From: CAYSFW01 sp050329935
GTDB taxonomy: Bacteria; Pseudomonadota; Gammaproteobacteria; UWMA-0217
Direction: 5' to 3'
DNA: 13,150 nucleotides
Assembly (NCBI GenBank): GCA_050329935.1
Contig: JBHJOI010000045.1
Span: 1 to 13,150, forward strand
Part shown: positions 6,924 to 13,150 of the stretch, one piece after another
How positions within the stretch are numbered: position 1 is the stretch's first letter
How the letters are laid out: each line of letters starts with the position of its first letter
Position numbers and translations under genes: made by a program
Notes under the pieces: generated by a model
Seen by the model: the letters and a program-made list of their open reading frames with translations, nothing else
What the model was told of the DNA's origin: nothing
Databases searched by the model: none

Positions 6924-8959
6924 CCTCAGGATTCGCTGGCCTGCTATTCATTGCCGCGAGCGCGTTCGCCACGGTCGCTCAGGCCGATGGCGCAGCGTTA
7001 CCCAAAGCCAGCGCGACGGCGTTGATCGCATTCGATGGCAAGCCCAGTGTTGCCGCGCTGGGTGAGGTCTGGGAGGCCTGGCCGCCGCGTGCCGGCAATC
7101 GGGTCGAGGCCGCGCTCGAGTGCCCGGCGCCCACGCCGGATGGGCAAGCGGCGCTGTCGTTGGGTTACCGGTTCGCGCACGACGAACCGGCACAACTGGG
7201 TTTTCGGATCCGATTGAACCGGGTCGATGCGCGTGGGTACGATCATCTGGCGTTCTGGGTCAAGGGCGAACCGTCCGGACAACCCGTGGCGCCGTTCAAA
7301 CTCGAGTTTCATCGGCCCGAGCCGACCATCCCGGGGCTGTCGCAGCGCGGCAGCACGGTGATCGAGGGCGTGAGCGACACTTGGCGGCGCCAGCTCGTCC
7401 CGCTGACCCGGTTTACCGGCATCGCCGATTGGACCGACCTCGACGCGCTGGTCATCAACATTCAGTCGCGACGCACGACCCGACCCGCGGGGCATTACTG
7501 CTTCGGGGCGTTCGAACTGATTCGCACCGGCGAGCGAGGACCGAGCGCGCACGATCGCCTCGAGCCGGTGAAAAAGAAGGCCTGGGAGACCACGGTCGGT
7601 GGTCCAGCGGCCGCGAAACCGCTGCTGCGGGCAAGGTTGCGGGCGTGGCCCGAGCGATCAACGCTCGACCCCGAGGAACTCCGCGCTGACGACCAGACTT
7701 TTCTGCGGCGCGTGGCACGCGATACCTGGCGCGGCCTCGACGGCCTCCGCGATCGCGAGAATGGCCTCCCGCTCGATACCCTGCGCTTCGGTCGCGACTC
7801 GACCGAACTTGCGCACGCGCGCATCGGTGACTACACCAACGTCACCAACGTCGGCTTGTATCTGATGGCGGTCGCGGCGGCACGCGAACTCGATTTCATC
7901 GACGCGAGCGCGGCACGCGAGCGCGTGGCGCAACTGCTCGACACCCTGGGACGGTTGGAAACCCACCGTGGCTTTTTCTATAACTACTACGACACCACCA
8001 GCCTCGAACGCAGCAGTCATTTCGTCTCGTTCGTCGACTCGGCCTGGCTCAGCGCCGGCTTGATCATCGCGCGCCAAGCCTTTCCCGAGTTACGCCCGCG
8101 CATCGATCCGATACTGAACCGCGAGGACTACGGCTTTTTTTACGATCCGGTGGAACAACTGATGTCGCATGGGTATTACGTCAACGTGCCGAGTCCGGCC
8201 GAATACCACTACGGCTTGCTGTTCACCGAAGCGCGGCTCGGCAGTGTCATCGCGATCGGGAAAGGCGACGTGCCCGAAACGCATTGGTTCAAGATGATTC
8301 GCAGTTTTCCCGCCGAGTATCGCTGGCAGTCGCAACCACCGCGCGGCGCGGCGCTGCGCCGGATCGCGGGCCACGAGGTCATGAGCGGCTACTACCGCTG
8401 GGGCGACGAGCGCTTCGTGCCGTCCTGGGGCGGCAGTCTGTTCGAGGCCTTGATGCCGACCCTGGTGCTGGACGAAAACCGTCACGCGCCGAACAGCCTC
8501 GGCGCCAACAGCGCGGCGCACGTGCGGGTGCAACGCCAGTATGCTCGTGAGGTGCTCAAGTCGCCGGTGTGGGGATTCTCCCCGAGTTCAACCCCGAGCG
8601 GCGACAACTACGCCGAATACGGTGTCAAGGCGCTCGGCGCCAAGGGCTATCCGTCGACCGCGGTCACTCCGCATGCGTCGGCCCTGGCGCTCGCGGTCGA
8701 CCCCAAGGCCGCGATCGAAAACCTCCGCGAACTGGCGCGGCGCTATCCGATTTACGGCGAGTTCGGTTACTACGATGCGGTCGATCCGGTCACCGGCGAG
8801 GTGGCGCACAAATACCTCGCGCTGGATCAAGGCATGTTGTTCCTGGCCATCGCTAATCACCTGCGCGACGGCGTGATCCGGCGGTATTTCGAGTCCGATC
8901 CGATCATACGGCGCGCGTTGCCGATGCTGGGTCGCGAGCGTTTCTGGGAGGACGATTGA
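6920..8959 (+). CDS. Exported CBM-like + GH144/glucoamylase-like glucan hydrolase
   Basis: The 679-residue protein starts with a hydrophobic signal peptide and a likely signal peptidase I site after AQA (20-22), so it should be periplasmic or secreted. Residues about 55-203 look like a beta-sandwich carbohydrate-binding domain (LAFWVKGE, VSDTWRRQLVPL, GHYCFGAFEL). Residues about 255-660 match the glucoamylase-like fold (PF10091/COG5368; GH144 and relatives), with FFYNYYDT, FVDSAWLSAGL, YHYGLLFTEAR, SWGGSLFEALMP, VTPHASALAL, YGEFGYYDAV and YLALDQGM. GH144 members are endo-beta-1,2-glucanases, and related domains occur in cyclic beta-1,2-glucan synthases, so a beta-1,2-glucan is the first guess. 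The substrate cannot be read from sequence. The signal peptide lacks the usual N-terminal Lys/Arg and no ribosome site precedes ATG 6920. It heads a three-gene sugar cluster; the ABC ATPase follows after three bases. Confidence 0.85.
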   Translation: MTSGFAGLLFIAASAFATVAQADGAALPKASATALIAFDGKPSVAALGEVWEAWPPRAGNRVEAALECPAPTPDGQAALSLGYRFAHDEPAQLGFRIRLNRVDARGYDHLAFWVKGEPSGQPVAPFKLEFHRPEPTIPGLSQRGSTVIEGVSDTWRRQLVPLTRFTGIADWTDLDALVINIQSRRTTRPAGHYCFGAFELIRTGERGPSAHDRLEPVKKKAWETTVGGPAAAKPLLRARLRAWPERSTLDPEELRADDQTFLRRVARDTWRGLDGLRDRENGLPLDTLRFGRDSTELAHARIGDYTNVTNVGLYLMAVAAARELDFIDASAARERVAQLLDTLGRLETHRGFFYNYYDTTSLERSSHFVSFVDSAWLSAGLIIARQAFPELRPRIDPILNREDYGFFYDPVEQLMSHGYYVNVPSPAEYHYGLLFTEARLGSVIAIGKGDVPETHWFKMIRSFPAEYRWQSQPPRGAALRRIAGHEVMSGYYRWGDERFVPSWGGSLFEALMPTLVLDENRHAPNSLGANSAAHVRVQRQYAREVLKSPVWGFSPSSTPSGDNYAEYGVKALGAKGYPSTAVTPHASALALAVDPKAAIENLRELARRYPIYGEFGYYDAVDPVTGEVAHKYLALDQGMLFLAIANHLRDGVIRRYFESDPIIRRALPMLGRERFWEDD

Positions 8960-8962
8960 GGT

Positions 8963-10090
8963 ATGGCGGGGGTCAGCTTCGAGCGGGTCGGCAAGCGCTA
9001 CCCTGGCGGCGCGGTGGCGGTGCACGAGGTCTCGCTGGAAATCGCGGATGGCGAGTTGATGGTGCTGGTCGGGCCGTCCGGTTGTGGCAAATCGACCCTG
9101 CTGCGGATGTTGGCCGGTTTGGAGACGATCACACGCGGCAAGATCCGCATTGGTTCCGTGGTCGTCAACGATCGTTCGCCGCAAGCGCGCAATATCGCGA
9201 TGGTGTTTCAGGACTACGCGCTCTACCCGACTATGACGGTGCACGACAATCTGGCGTTTCCTCTGCGGATGGCGCGCGTCGCGAAGCCGGAACTGGAGCG
9301 CCGGGTTGCGCGCGCCGCCGAGATGCTGGAACTAGGGCCGTTACTGTCACGCCTGCCGCGCCAGCTCTCGGGGGGCCAGCGCCAGCGTGTGGCGATGGGA
9401 CGCGCGCTGGTGCGCGAGCCGGCGGTGTTCCTGCTCGACGAGCCACTTTCGAATCTCGACGCCAAGCTTCGCGCCCAGGTTCGGGCCGAGATCGCCGAGC
9501 TACAACAGCGCACCGGCACGACCATGCTCTATGTCACCCACGATCAGGTCGAGGCGATGACCCTCGGACACCGGGTGGCCGTGCTCGATCAGGGGCGTCT
9601 GCAACAAGTGGCGGCGCCGCGCGAGCTGTATCGCAATCCGGCTAACCTCTTCGTCGCGGCGTTTATCGGCAGTCCGCCGATGAACCTGGTGCCGGCGCGG
9701 TTTTCGCGCATCCCGCAACCCGCGATGCTGATCGGTGACCAGCGGCTACCGTTGCGTGCGCTGGAAGCACACGTCGCCGAACGTCTGCACGAGGGCCAGA
9801 ACTTCACCCTTGGGGTCCGGCCGGAAGGCTTGTATGTCGCGACCGTCAGCACCGGCTTGCAGGGCACCGTGATCCACGGCGAGTTTCTGGGGCATGAAAA
9901 TCTGGCGCACCTGCGCATCGCCGGTGTCGCGACGACGATCGTCGCCCGGTTGCCGGGCGCGCAGGCGCTCGCCACGGGCGAGACGCTCGCGCTCGGCATG
10001 CGCACCGAGGATCTGCGCCTGTTCGACGAGGACGGCGTCGCCTGCGCGATGCAGGTCGCGAGCACCGAAACCTTGCCGCCGGCGCCATGA
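8963..10090 (+). CDS. Sugar ABC transporter ATPase, MalK/UgpC/MsmX family
   Basis: The 375-residue ATPase powers uptake of oligosaccharides through a CUT1-type ABC importer on the cytoplasmic face. All nucleotide-binding motifs are intact: Walker A GPSGCGKST (37-45), Q-loop Gln83, signature LSGGQ (135-139), Walker B VFLLDE (155-160) and switch His193. ALYPTMTVHDNLAFP and the TOBE/OB regulatory domain after about residue 235 are typical of MalK relatives. GGAGG near the end of the previous gene and TGAGGT next to the ATG provide translation signals; the intergenic distance is three bases, so it is in an operon with the glucanase-like gene. No permease or binding-protein gene is in the window, although usual CUT1 operons include both. 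Like MsmX, it may serve one or several importers encoded elsewhere. Confidence 0.95.
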   Translation: MAGVSFERVGKRYPGGAVAVHEVSLEIADGELMVLVGPSGCGKSTLLRMLAGLETITRGKIRIGSVVVNDRSPQARNIAMVFQDYALYPTMTVHDNLAFPLRMARVAKPELERRVARAAEMLELGPLLSRLPRQLSGGQRQRVAMGRALVREPAVFLLDEPLSNLDAKLRAQVRAEIAELQQRTGTTMLYVTHDQVEAMTLGHRVAVLDQGRLQQVAAPRELYRNPANLFVAAFIGSPPMNLVPARFSRIPQPAMLIGDQRLPLRALEAHVAERLHEGQNFTLGVRPEGLYVATVSTGLQGTVIHGEFLGHENLAHLRIAGVATTIVARLPGAQALATGETLALGMRTEDLRLFDEDGVACAMQVASTETLPPAP

Positions 10091-10126
10091 CCCGGCTGGC
10101 GGCCCTTGCACCCTAGGAGCGTGTCC

Positions 10127-11461
10127 ATGTCGCTAGCATTTCCAGATGATTTTCTGTGGGGCGCGGCCACATCGGCCTACCAGATTGAAGGCTCGCCGCT
10201 CGCCGACGGCGCGGGTGCGAGCAACTGGCATCGTTTTTCGCACCAACCAGGTCGCGTCGACGGTGGCGACACCGGCGACCTCGCCTGCGACCACTACCGG
10301 CGTTGGCGCGAGGACGTCGCGCTGCTCGCGGATCTCGGCGTCAAGGCCTATCGCTTCAGCGTGGCCTGGAGCCGGGTGCAACCCGATGGCCGCGGCGCGT
10401 TCAACGGCGCTGGCCTCGGGTTCTACGAAAGGCTGGTCGATGCGCTGCTCGCCCGGGGCATTCAACCCTTCGCGACGCTTTATCACTGGGATCACCCAGC
10501 CGCGCTGGACGATGTCGGCGGTTGGTTGAATCCCGATATGCCAAAGCGCTTCGGCGACTACGCGGCACAGGTGTTTCGTGCCCTGGATGATCGGGTCGGG
10601 CACTGGATGACCCTGAACGAACCCTGGGTGGTCATGGAATGCGGTTACCGCATCGGCACTCACCCACCCGCGCTGCGGCGCCTTGGCGCCCTGCCCTGGG
10701 TCGCCCGCCACCTGCTCCAGGCGCACGACACCGCGGTGCGGATTTATCGCGAGGCAGGCCGCAACCAGATCGGACTGGTGGTCAACCTGGAGCCGAAATA
10801 CGCCGCCAGCGCGGAGGGTGTCGACCAAGCCGCCCGCGACCGTGCCGAGGCCTATATAAACCGCTTGTTCCTCGATCCGGTGTACCTGGGCCACTATCCG
10901 GAGGCGTTGCGGCCTTATTTCAACGCCTGGGCGCCGGATTTCGACTTCGACGCCGATGCCGGTCTGCGTCGCCCCATCGACTTTCTGGGCGTGAATTATT
11001 ACTCGCGCTCGGTCGTCCGGAATGCGCCGGGCACCGAACCGGTCGACGCCGGCGGGGTGCGGCAAAACGCGCCGCATACCGCGATGGGCTGGGAGGTGTA
11101 TCCGCAGGGGTTGACCGACATTCTGCGCTGGGTGCGCGAGGTTTACGGCGCGATGCCACTCCACATCACCGAAAACGGTTCCGCGTTTTCCGACCCCGAG
11201 CCAAAGGCGGGCAAAATTGACGACCCCCCGCGCGCCGAGTATCTGCGCCGGCATCTGGCCGCCGCCCACGCGGCGATCGACGCGGGTGTCGATCTGCGAG
11301 GTTACTTCGCGTGGTCGTTGCTGGATAACTTCGAGTGGAATTTTGGCTATGCGAAGCGCTTCGGCCTGGTCGGACTCGATCCGGAAACCCTGGACCGGAT
11401 CCCGAAACGCAGCGCGGCGCTTTACCGCGCCGTGATCGATGAGAACGCCGTGCCCGAATGA
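10127..11461 (+). CDS. Cytoplasmic GH1 beta-glucosidase
   Basis: This 444-residue family 1 glycoside hydrolase should release terminal beta-linked glucose from imported oligosaccharides. The acid/base is Glu165 in TLNEPW and the nucleophile is Glu349 in ITENG, both in the standard context. Other family marks are FLWGAATSAYQIEG at the N-terminus, YRFSVAWSR, LYHWDHP, FLGVNYYSR, WEVYPQGL and WSLLDNFEWNFGYAKRFGL. There is no signal peptide. I chose ATG at 10127 because TAGGAG stands seven bases upstream; a TTG at 10106 would add seven residues. It follows the ABC ATPase by 36 bases in the same direction, giving a degrade-import-hydrolyse logic. GH1 beta-glucosidases often accept galactosides or fucosides too, so the sugar is uncertain. 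It converges on the glutathione transferase gene with a 32-bp gap. Confidence 0.96.
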   Translation: MSLAFPDDFLWGAATSAYQIEGSPLADGAGASNWHRFSHQPGRVDGGDTGDLACDHYRRWREDVALLADLGVKAYRFSVAWSRVQPDGRGAFNGAGLGFYERLVDALLARGIQPFATLYHWDHPAALDDVGGWLNPDMPKRFGDYAAQVFRALDDRVGHWMTLNEPWVVMECGYRIGTHPPALRRLGALPWVARHLLQAHDTAVRIYREAGRNQIGLVVNLEPKYAASAEGVDQAARDRAEAYINRLFLDPVYLGHYPEALRPYFNAWAPDFDFDADAGLRRPIDFLGVNYYSRSVVRNAPGTEPVDAGGVRQNAPHTAMGWEVYPQGLTDILRWVREVYGAMPLHITENGSAFSDPEPKAGKIDDPPRAEYLRRHLAAAHAAIDAGVDLRGYFAWSLLDNFEWNFGYAKRFGLVGLDPETLDRIPKRSAALYRAVIDENAVPE

Positions 11462-11493
11462 ACGCCGGGGCACGCCACTTCGCAGCGCGCACC

Positions 11494-12105
11494 CTATCGC
11501 GACGCGCCTTCGTACCGGGTCGCGACCATCGCGGGACGTTGCACGAAATCGTCATACCACACCTGTAGGTCCGGTGCGTGCGTGCGCCAATCGAGATTCG
11601 GCAGGCGAAAATCGAGGTAGGTCAGCGCGCAAGCGGTCGCGATGTGTGCGAGCGAGCATGCGCCGGGCCAGTGCGCGCGCTCACGTTCCATCGCCGGAAT
11701 CGCGCGCTGAACGGCCGCGAGATGACGCTCGATCGCGGTTGCATCGCATTGTGTCTCGGGGCGGCGGAGTTTGAGCACCGTCGCGACCGCGTCGTCCATC
11801 ACCCCATCCGCGAGCGCCTGACCGCGCAACACCCGCCAGCGCGGGGCGCCGTCCACCGGAATCAGGCACGGTTCGGCACGCTGCCGATCCAGCCATTCGC
11901 AGATCACCGGGCTGTCGTAGAGCGCCTCACCGTCATCGGTCACCAGGGTCGGCACGCGGCTCAAGGGGTTGGCGGCGAGTAACGCGGGATCGTCGGCATA
12001 GGCGTTGCAGCGGGTCGTGGTCAGCGCATCGGAAAGTCCTTTTTCGTGCGCGGTGACGCGGACCTTGCGTACATAGGGCGAAGTCGGACTGATGAACAAT
12101 TGCAT
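11494..12105 (-). CDS. Glutathione S-transferase family protein (YibF-like)
   Basis: The 203-residue cytosolic protein has an N-terminal thioredoxin-fold domain: ISPTSPYVRKVRV with Ser9 in the usual catalytic position, NPLSRVPTL with cis-Pro52, and DSPVICEWL with Asp64-Ser65 for glutathione binding. An all-helical C-terminal domain follows (about 85-200), ending in a segment with LTYLDFRLPN, as in E. coli YibF. In the usual S/T-x-x-D folding box of the C-terminal domain (SLAD in relatives), the Asp is His154 (SLAH). GGAG lies seven bases before the ATG. It is convergent with the beta-glucosidase gene and follows arfB on the same strand, 111 bases downstream. The substrate is unknown; YibF-like proteins are generally poorly characterised. 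Confidence 0.92.
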   Translation of the reverse strand: MQLFISPTSPYVRKVRVTAHEKGLSDALTTTRCNAYADDPALLAANPLSRVPTLVTDDGEALYDSPVICEWLDRQRAEPCLIPVDGAPRWRVLRGQALADGVMDDAVATVLKLRRPETQCDATAIERHLAAVQRAIPAMERERAHWPGACSLAHIATACALTYLDFRLPNLDWRTHAPDLQVWYDDFVQRPAMVATRYEGASR

Positions 12106-12216
12106 AGCTCAACTCCGTACCGGTCAAAACAGTTGCGCACGAGCATGCGCCGCCCCGCGGGCAGGGTCAACGCGTTCGATCGGTCGCGGCCATGCCCTCG
12201 AGTGCGTCCGGCCGAA

Positions 12217-12630
12217 TCAGTCATCCACCTTGCCCCGCAGGCGCTTGGTCTGACTCTGACGGGTCTTTGAGTCCAGACGTTTCTCGACCGACGAGCGGGT
12301 CGGTCGGGTGGGTTTGCGAATCGCATAGGTCACGCCGGCCCGCTGCACCAGGATTCGCAGCCGCTCCAACGCGGCTTCACGATTCTGTTCCTGGCTGCGA
12401 AATTGCTGCGCCTTGATGACGATGACGCCGTCCTTGGTGATGCGCTGGTCGCTCAGCGCCAGTAGCCGCGTTTTGTAAAACTCCGGCAGCGAGGACGCGC
12501 GAATATCGAACCGCAGCTGGATCGCGCTCGACACCTTGTTGACGTTCTGCCCGCCCGCGCCTTGGGCCCTGATCGCGGTGAATTCGAGTTCCTCCGGCGG
12601 AATTTCCACCCGAGCTGAGATCTTCAACAT
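12217..12630 (-). CDS. arfB: Alternative ribosome-rescue factor ArfB (peptidyl-tRNA hydrolase)
   Basis: ArfB binds ribosomes stalled at the end of a message, puts its basic tail into the empty mRNA channel and hydrolyses the peptidyl-tRNA. The 137-residue protein has the class I release-factor core with AIRAQGAGGQNVNK, in which Gly26-Gly27-Gln28 is the catalytic motif. LRFDIRASSLPEFYK, DGVIVIKAQ and SQEQNREAALERL follow. The C-terminal tail from about residue 105 is rich in Lys/Arg (IRKPTRPTRSS, KRLRGKV), as needed for channel binding. I chose ATG at 12630 by similarity to E. coli YaeJ; the in-frame extension up to 12747 looks non-coding. The ribosome site is weak (GGGGCG). The spacing from GGQ to tail distinguishes it from full-length release factors PrfA and PrfB. 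Confidence 0.95.
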   Translation of the reverse strand: MLKISARVEIPPEELEFTAIRAQGAGGQNVNKVSSAIQLRFDIRASSLPEFYKTRLLALSDQRITKDGVIVIKAQQFRSQEQNREAALERLRILVQRAGVTYAIRKPTRPTRSSVEKRLDSKTRQSQTKRLRGKVDD

Positions 12631-12942
12631 GGCACGCCCCATTCGATTGTCAAACCAGCGCCACGGCGCCGGTGCGGTTTCGCGGCTCGGACCGACGCTC
12701 GATTCGTGTCGGTCGCGGCAGGTAAGCCGTGAGTGATGGCGCATCATACACGCGCCGTTTCACTCCGGTCGCATCACCGCTTCGAAGCGGGCTGGTTTCG
12801 CTGTCGGCGTGGCGAAGCTCACGTTTCGCAACTGCGAAGTCTGGTAAAACCTGAGGTCGGACAAGCCAGGGAGGTTCCTCACCATGTGTTCACCACAACC
12901 AGACGGTTGCGCAAGGACGCTGCCTGGGTCCGGCCTTCCGCC
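12631..12942. other. Regulatory gap between arfB and a divergent partial gene
   Basis: These 312 bases hold no gene I can support firmly. They include two perfect palindromes (12778-12789 and 12825-12838), a further TTCGC/GCGAA pair between them (12797-12816), and a strong Shine-Dalgarno run AGGGAGG at 12868-12874. The plus-strand frame of the downstream partial gene is open back to an ATG at 12736, but its translation there looks non-coding. Confidence 0.5.
12778..12838. repeat. Cluster of palindromes built on TTCG/CGAA
   Basis: CGCTTCGAAGCG (12778-12789) is a perfect 12-bp palindrome. TTCGCA-AC-TGCGAA (12825-12838) has perfect six-base arms. Between them TTCGC (12797) and GCGAA (12812) form a looser pair. 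The cluster is between divergent genes and upstream of a strong ribosome site, so it may be an operator array. GC-rich composition raises the chance of coincidence. Confidence 0.35.
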
Positions 12943-12961
12943 ATGCGATCGACGGTCATGA
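12884..12961 (+). other. 25-codon ORF with strong ribosome site, ATGA overlap
   Basis: AGGGAGG (12868-12874) sits nine bases before ATG 12884, the best ribosome site nearby. The frame encodes 25 residues with three cysteines and several prolines and ends in TGA that overlaps an ATG at 12958 (ATGA). It could be a coupling leader peptide, or the site may really serve the GTG at 12886 in the next frame. Confidence 0.3.
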
Positions 12962-13150
12962 CACCGCGTCTCGCGATCGTTCGCCAGGGCGAGTTCGTTC
13001 ACTCGCTGGCGGACGCCACCGTCGACCAGCTCTTGGCGCGCCGCGGCATCCCCGAGAGCCTGGCGGCATTGCGACGGTTACAGCAATCCTGCGATCACCA
13101 AGTGTTCGACCACGCCGTCGCGATCGCCGCCTTTACCCAGACGGCCGCGC
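12943..13150 (+). CDS. Unknown protein, partial (runs off the window end)
   Basis: This plus-strand frame stays open to the last base of the window, giving about 69 residues. I do not recognise the protein. It has a short N-terminal strand-like segment (RLAIVRQGEF) and then mostly helix-forming sequence (SLADATVDQLLARRG, ESLAALRRLQQSC), with no signal peptide, membrane helix or metal motif. The start is uncertain: ATG 12943, ATG 12958 (overlapping the 25-codon ORF as ATGA), GTG 12886 (11 bases after AGGGAGG) and ATG 12736 are all in frame. I give 12943 as a compromise, because the sequence before it looks less protein-like. It is divergent from arfB. Function cannot be assigned. Confidence 0.45.
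   Translation, partial: MRSTVMTPRLAIVRQGEFVHSLADATVDQLLARRGIPESLAALRRLQQSCDHQVFDHAVAIAAFTQTAA

Noticed and set aside
10133..11473. A 446-codon minus-strand open frame opposite the beta-glucosidase gene
   Set aside because: It mirrors the GH1 gene, which has intact catalytic motifs and a good ribosome site. The antisense protein shows no domain.
11449..11474. Inverted repeat CGTGCCC-N12-GGGCACG at the end of the beta-glucosidase gene
   Set aside because: It could form a hairpin between convergent genes, but there is no T-tract on either strand and it overlaps coding sequence, so I do not call a terminator.
12648..12653. TTGACA on the minus strand just upstream of arfB
   Set aside because: A perfect -35, but the matching -10 would fall on the arfB start codon and no -10-like sequence is there.
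12760..13002. An 80-codon minus-strand frame between arfB and the window end
   Set aside because: It has no ribosome site or recognisable domain and overlaps the more plausible plus-strand partial gene.

Overview
The window looks like chromosomal DNA from a GC-rich, free-living gammaproteobacterium, possibly near the Chromatiales or related marine or sulfur lineages. The GC estimate is by eye. The lineage rests on recalled family resemblance: a DUF6394-type membrane protein next to a K+ channel, a CxxCH membrane protein, ArfB and a DUF924 protein. I see no phage genes, insertion sequences, CRISPR arrays, tRNA or rRNA.

Left part (71-3920). On the minus strand lie a histone-deacetylase-like (AcuC-type) amidohydrolase and msrA, a methionine sulfoxide reductase. 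Divergent from msrA on the plus strand is a four-helix membrane protein with one CxxCH haem motif. Its 296-bp upstream gap holds a perfect TTGAC-N4-GTCAA palindrome placed like a class II FNR/CRP-family site before a TATATA -10 element, which suggests control by oxygen, nitric oxide or redox state. A strong bidirectional hairpin terminator (3083-3117) separates it from a convergent pair on the minus strand: a class I glutamine amidotransferase and, upstream of it, a DUF924 protein.

Middle (4671-6814). A DUF6394-like four-helix membrane protein overlaps by one base (TGATG) the start of a two-TM K+ channel with two tandem cytoplasmic RCK/TrkA-N domains. The arrangement predicts a translationally coupled pair acting on K+ flux. 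The first gene has no visible Shine-Dalgarno site and may have a very short leader.

Right-centre (6920-11461). Three plus-strand genes form a glycan-use cluster: an exported CBM-like plus GH144/glucoamylase-like protein, a MalK/UgpC-type ABC ATPase and a cytoplasmic GH1 beta-glucosidase. The likely logic is to cut a beta-glucan (perhaps beta-1,2-linked) in the periplasm, import the oligosaccharides and hydrolyse them to glucose. No permease or binding-protein gene is present, so the ATPase must pair with components encoded elsewhere.

Right end (11494-13150). On the minus strand are a YibF-like glutathione S-transferase and arfB (ribosome rescue). A plus-strand gene of unknown function runs off the end, preceded by palindromes and a strong ribosome site that would also translate a 25-codon ORF. 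The best candidates for something undescribed are the DUF6394-channel pair and the haem membrane protein with its FNR-like promoter; neither is proved by sequence alone.
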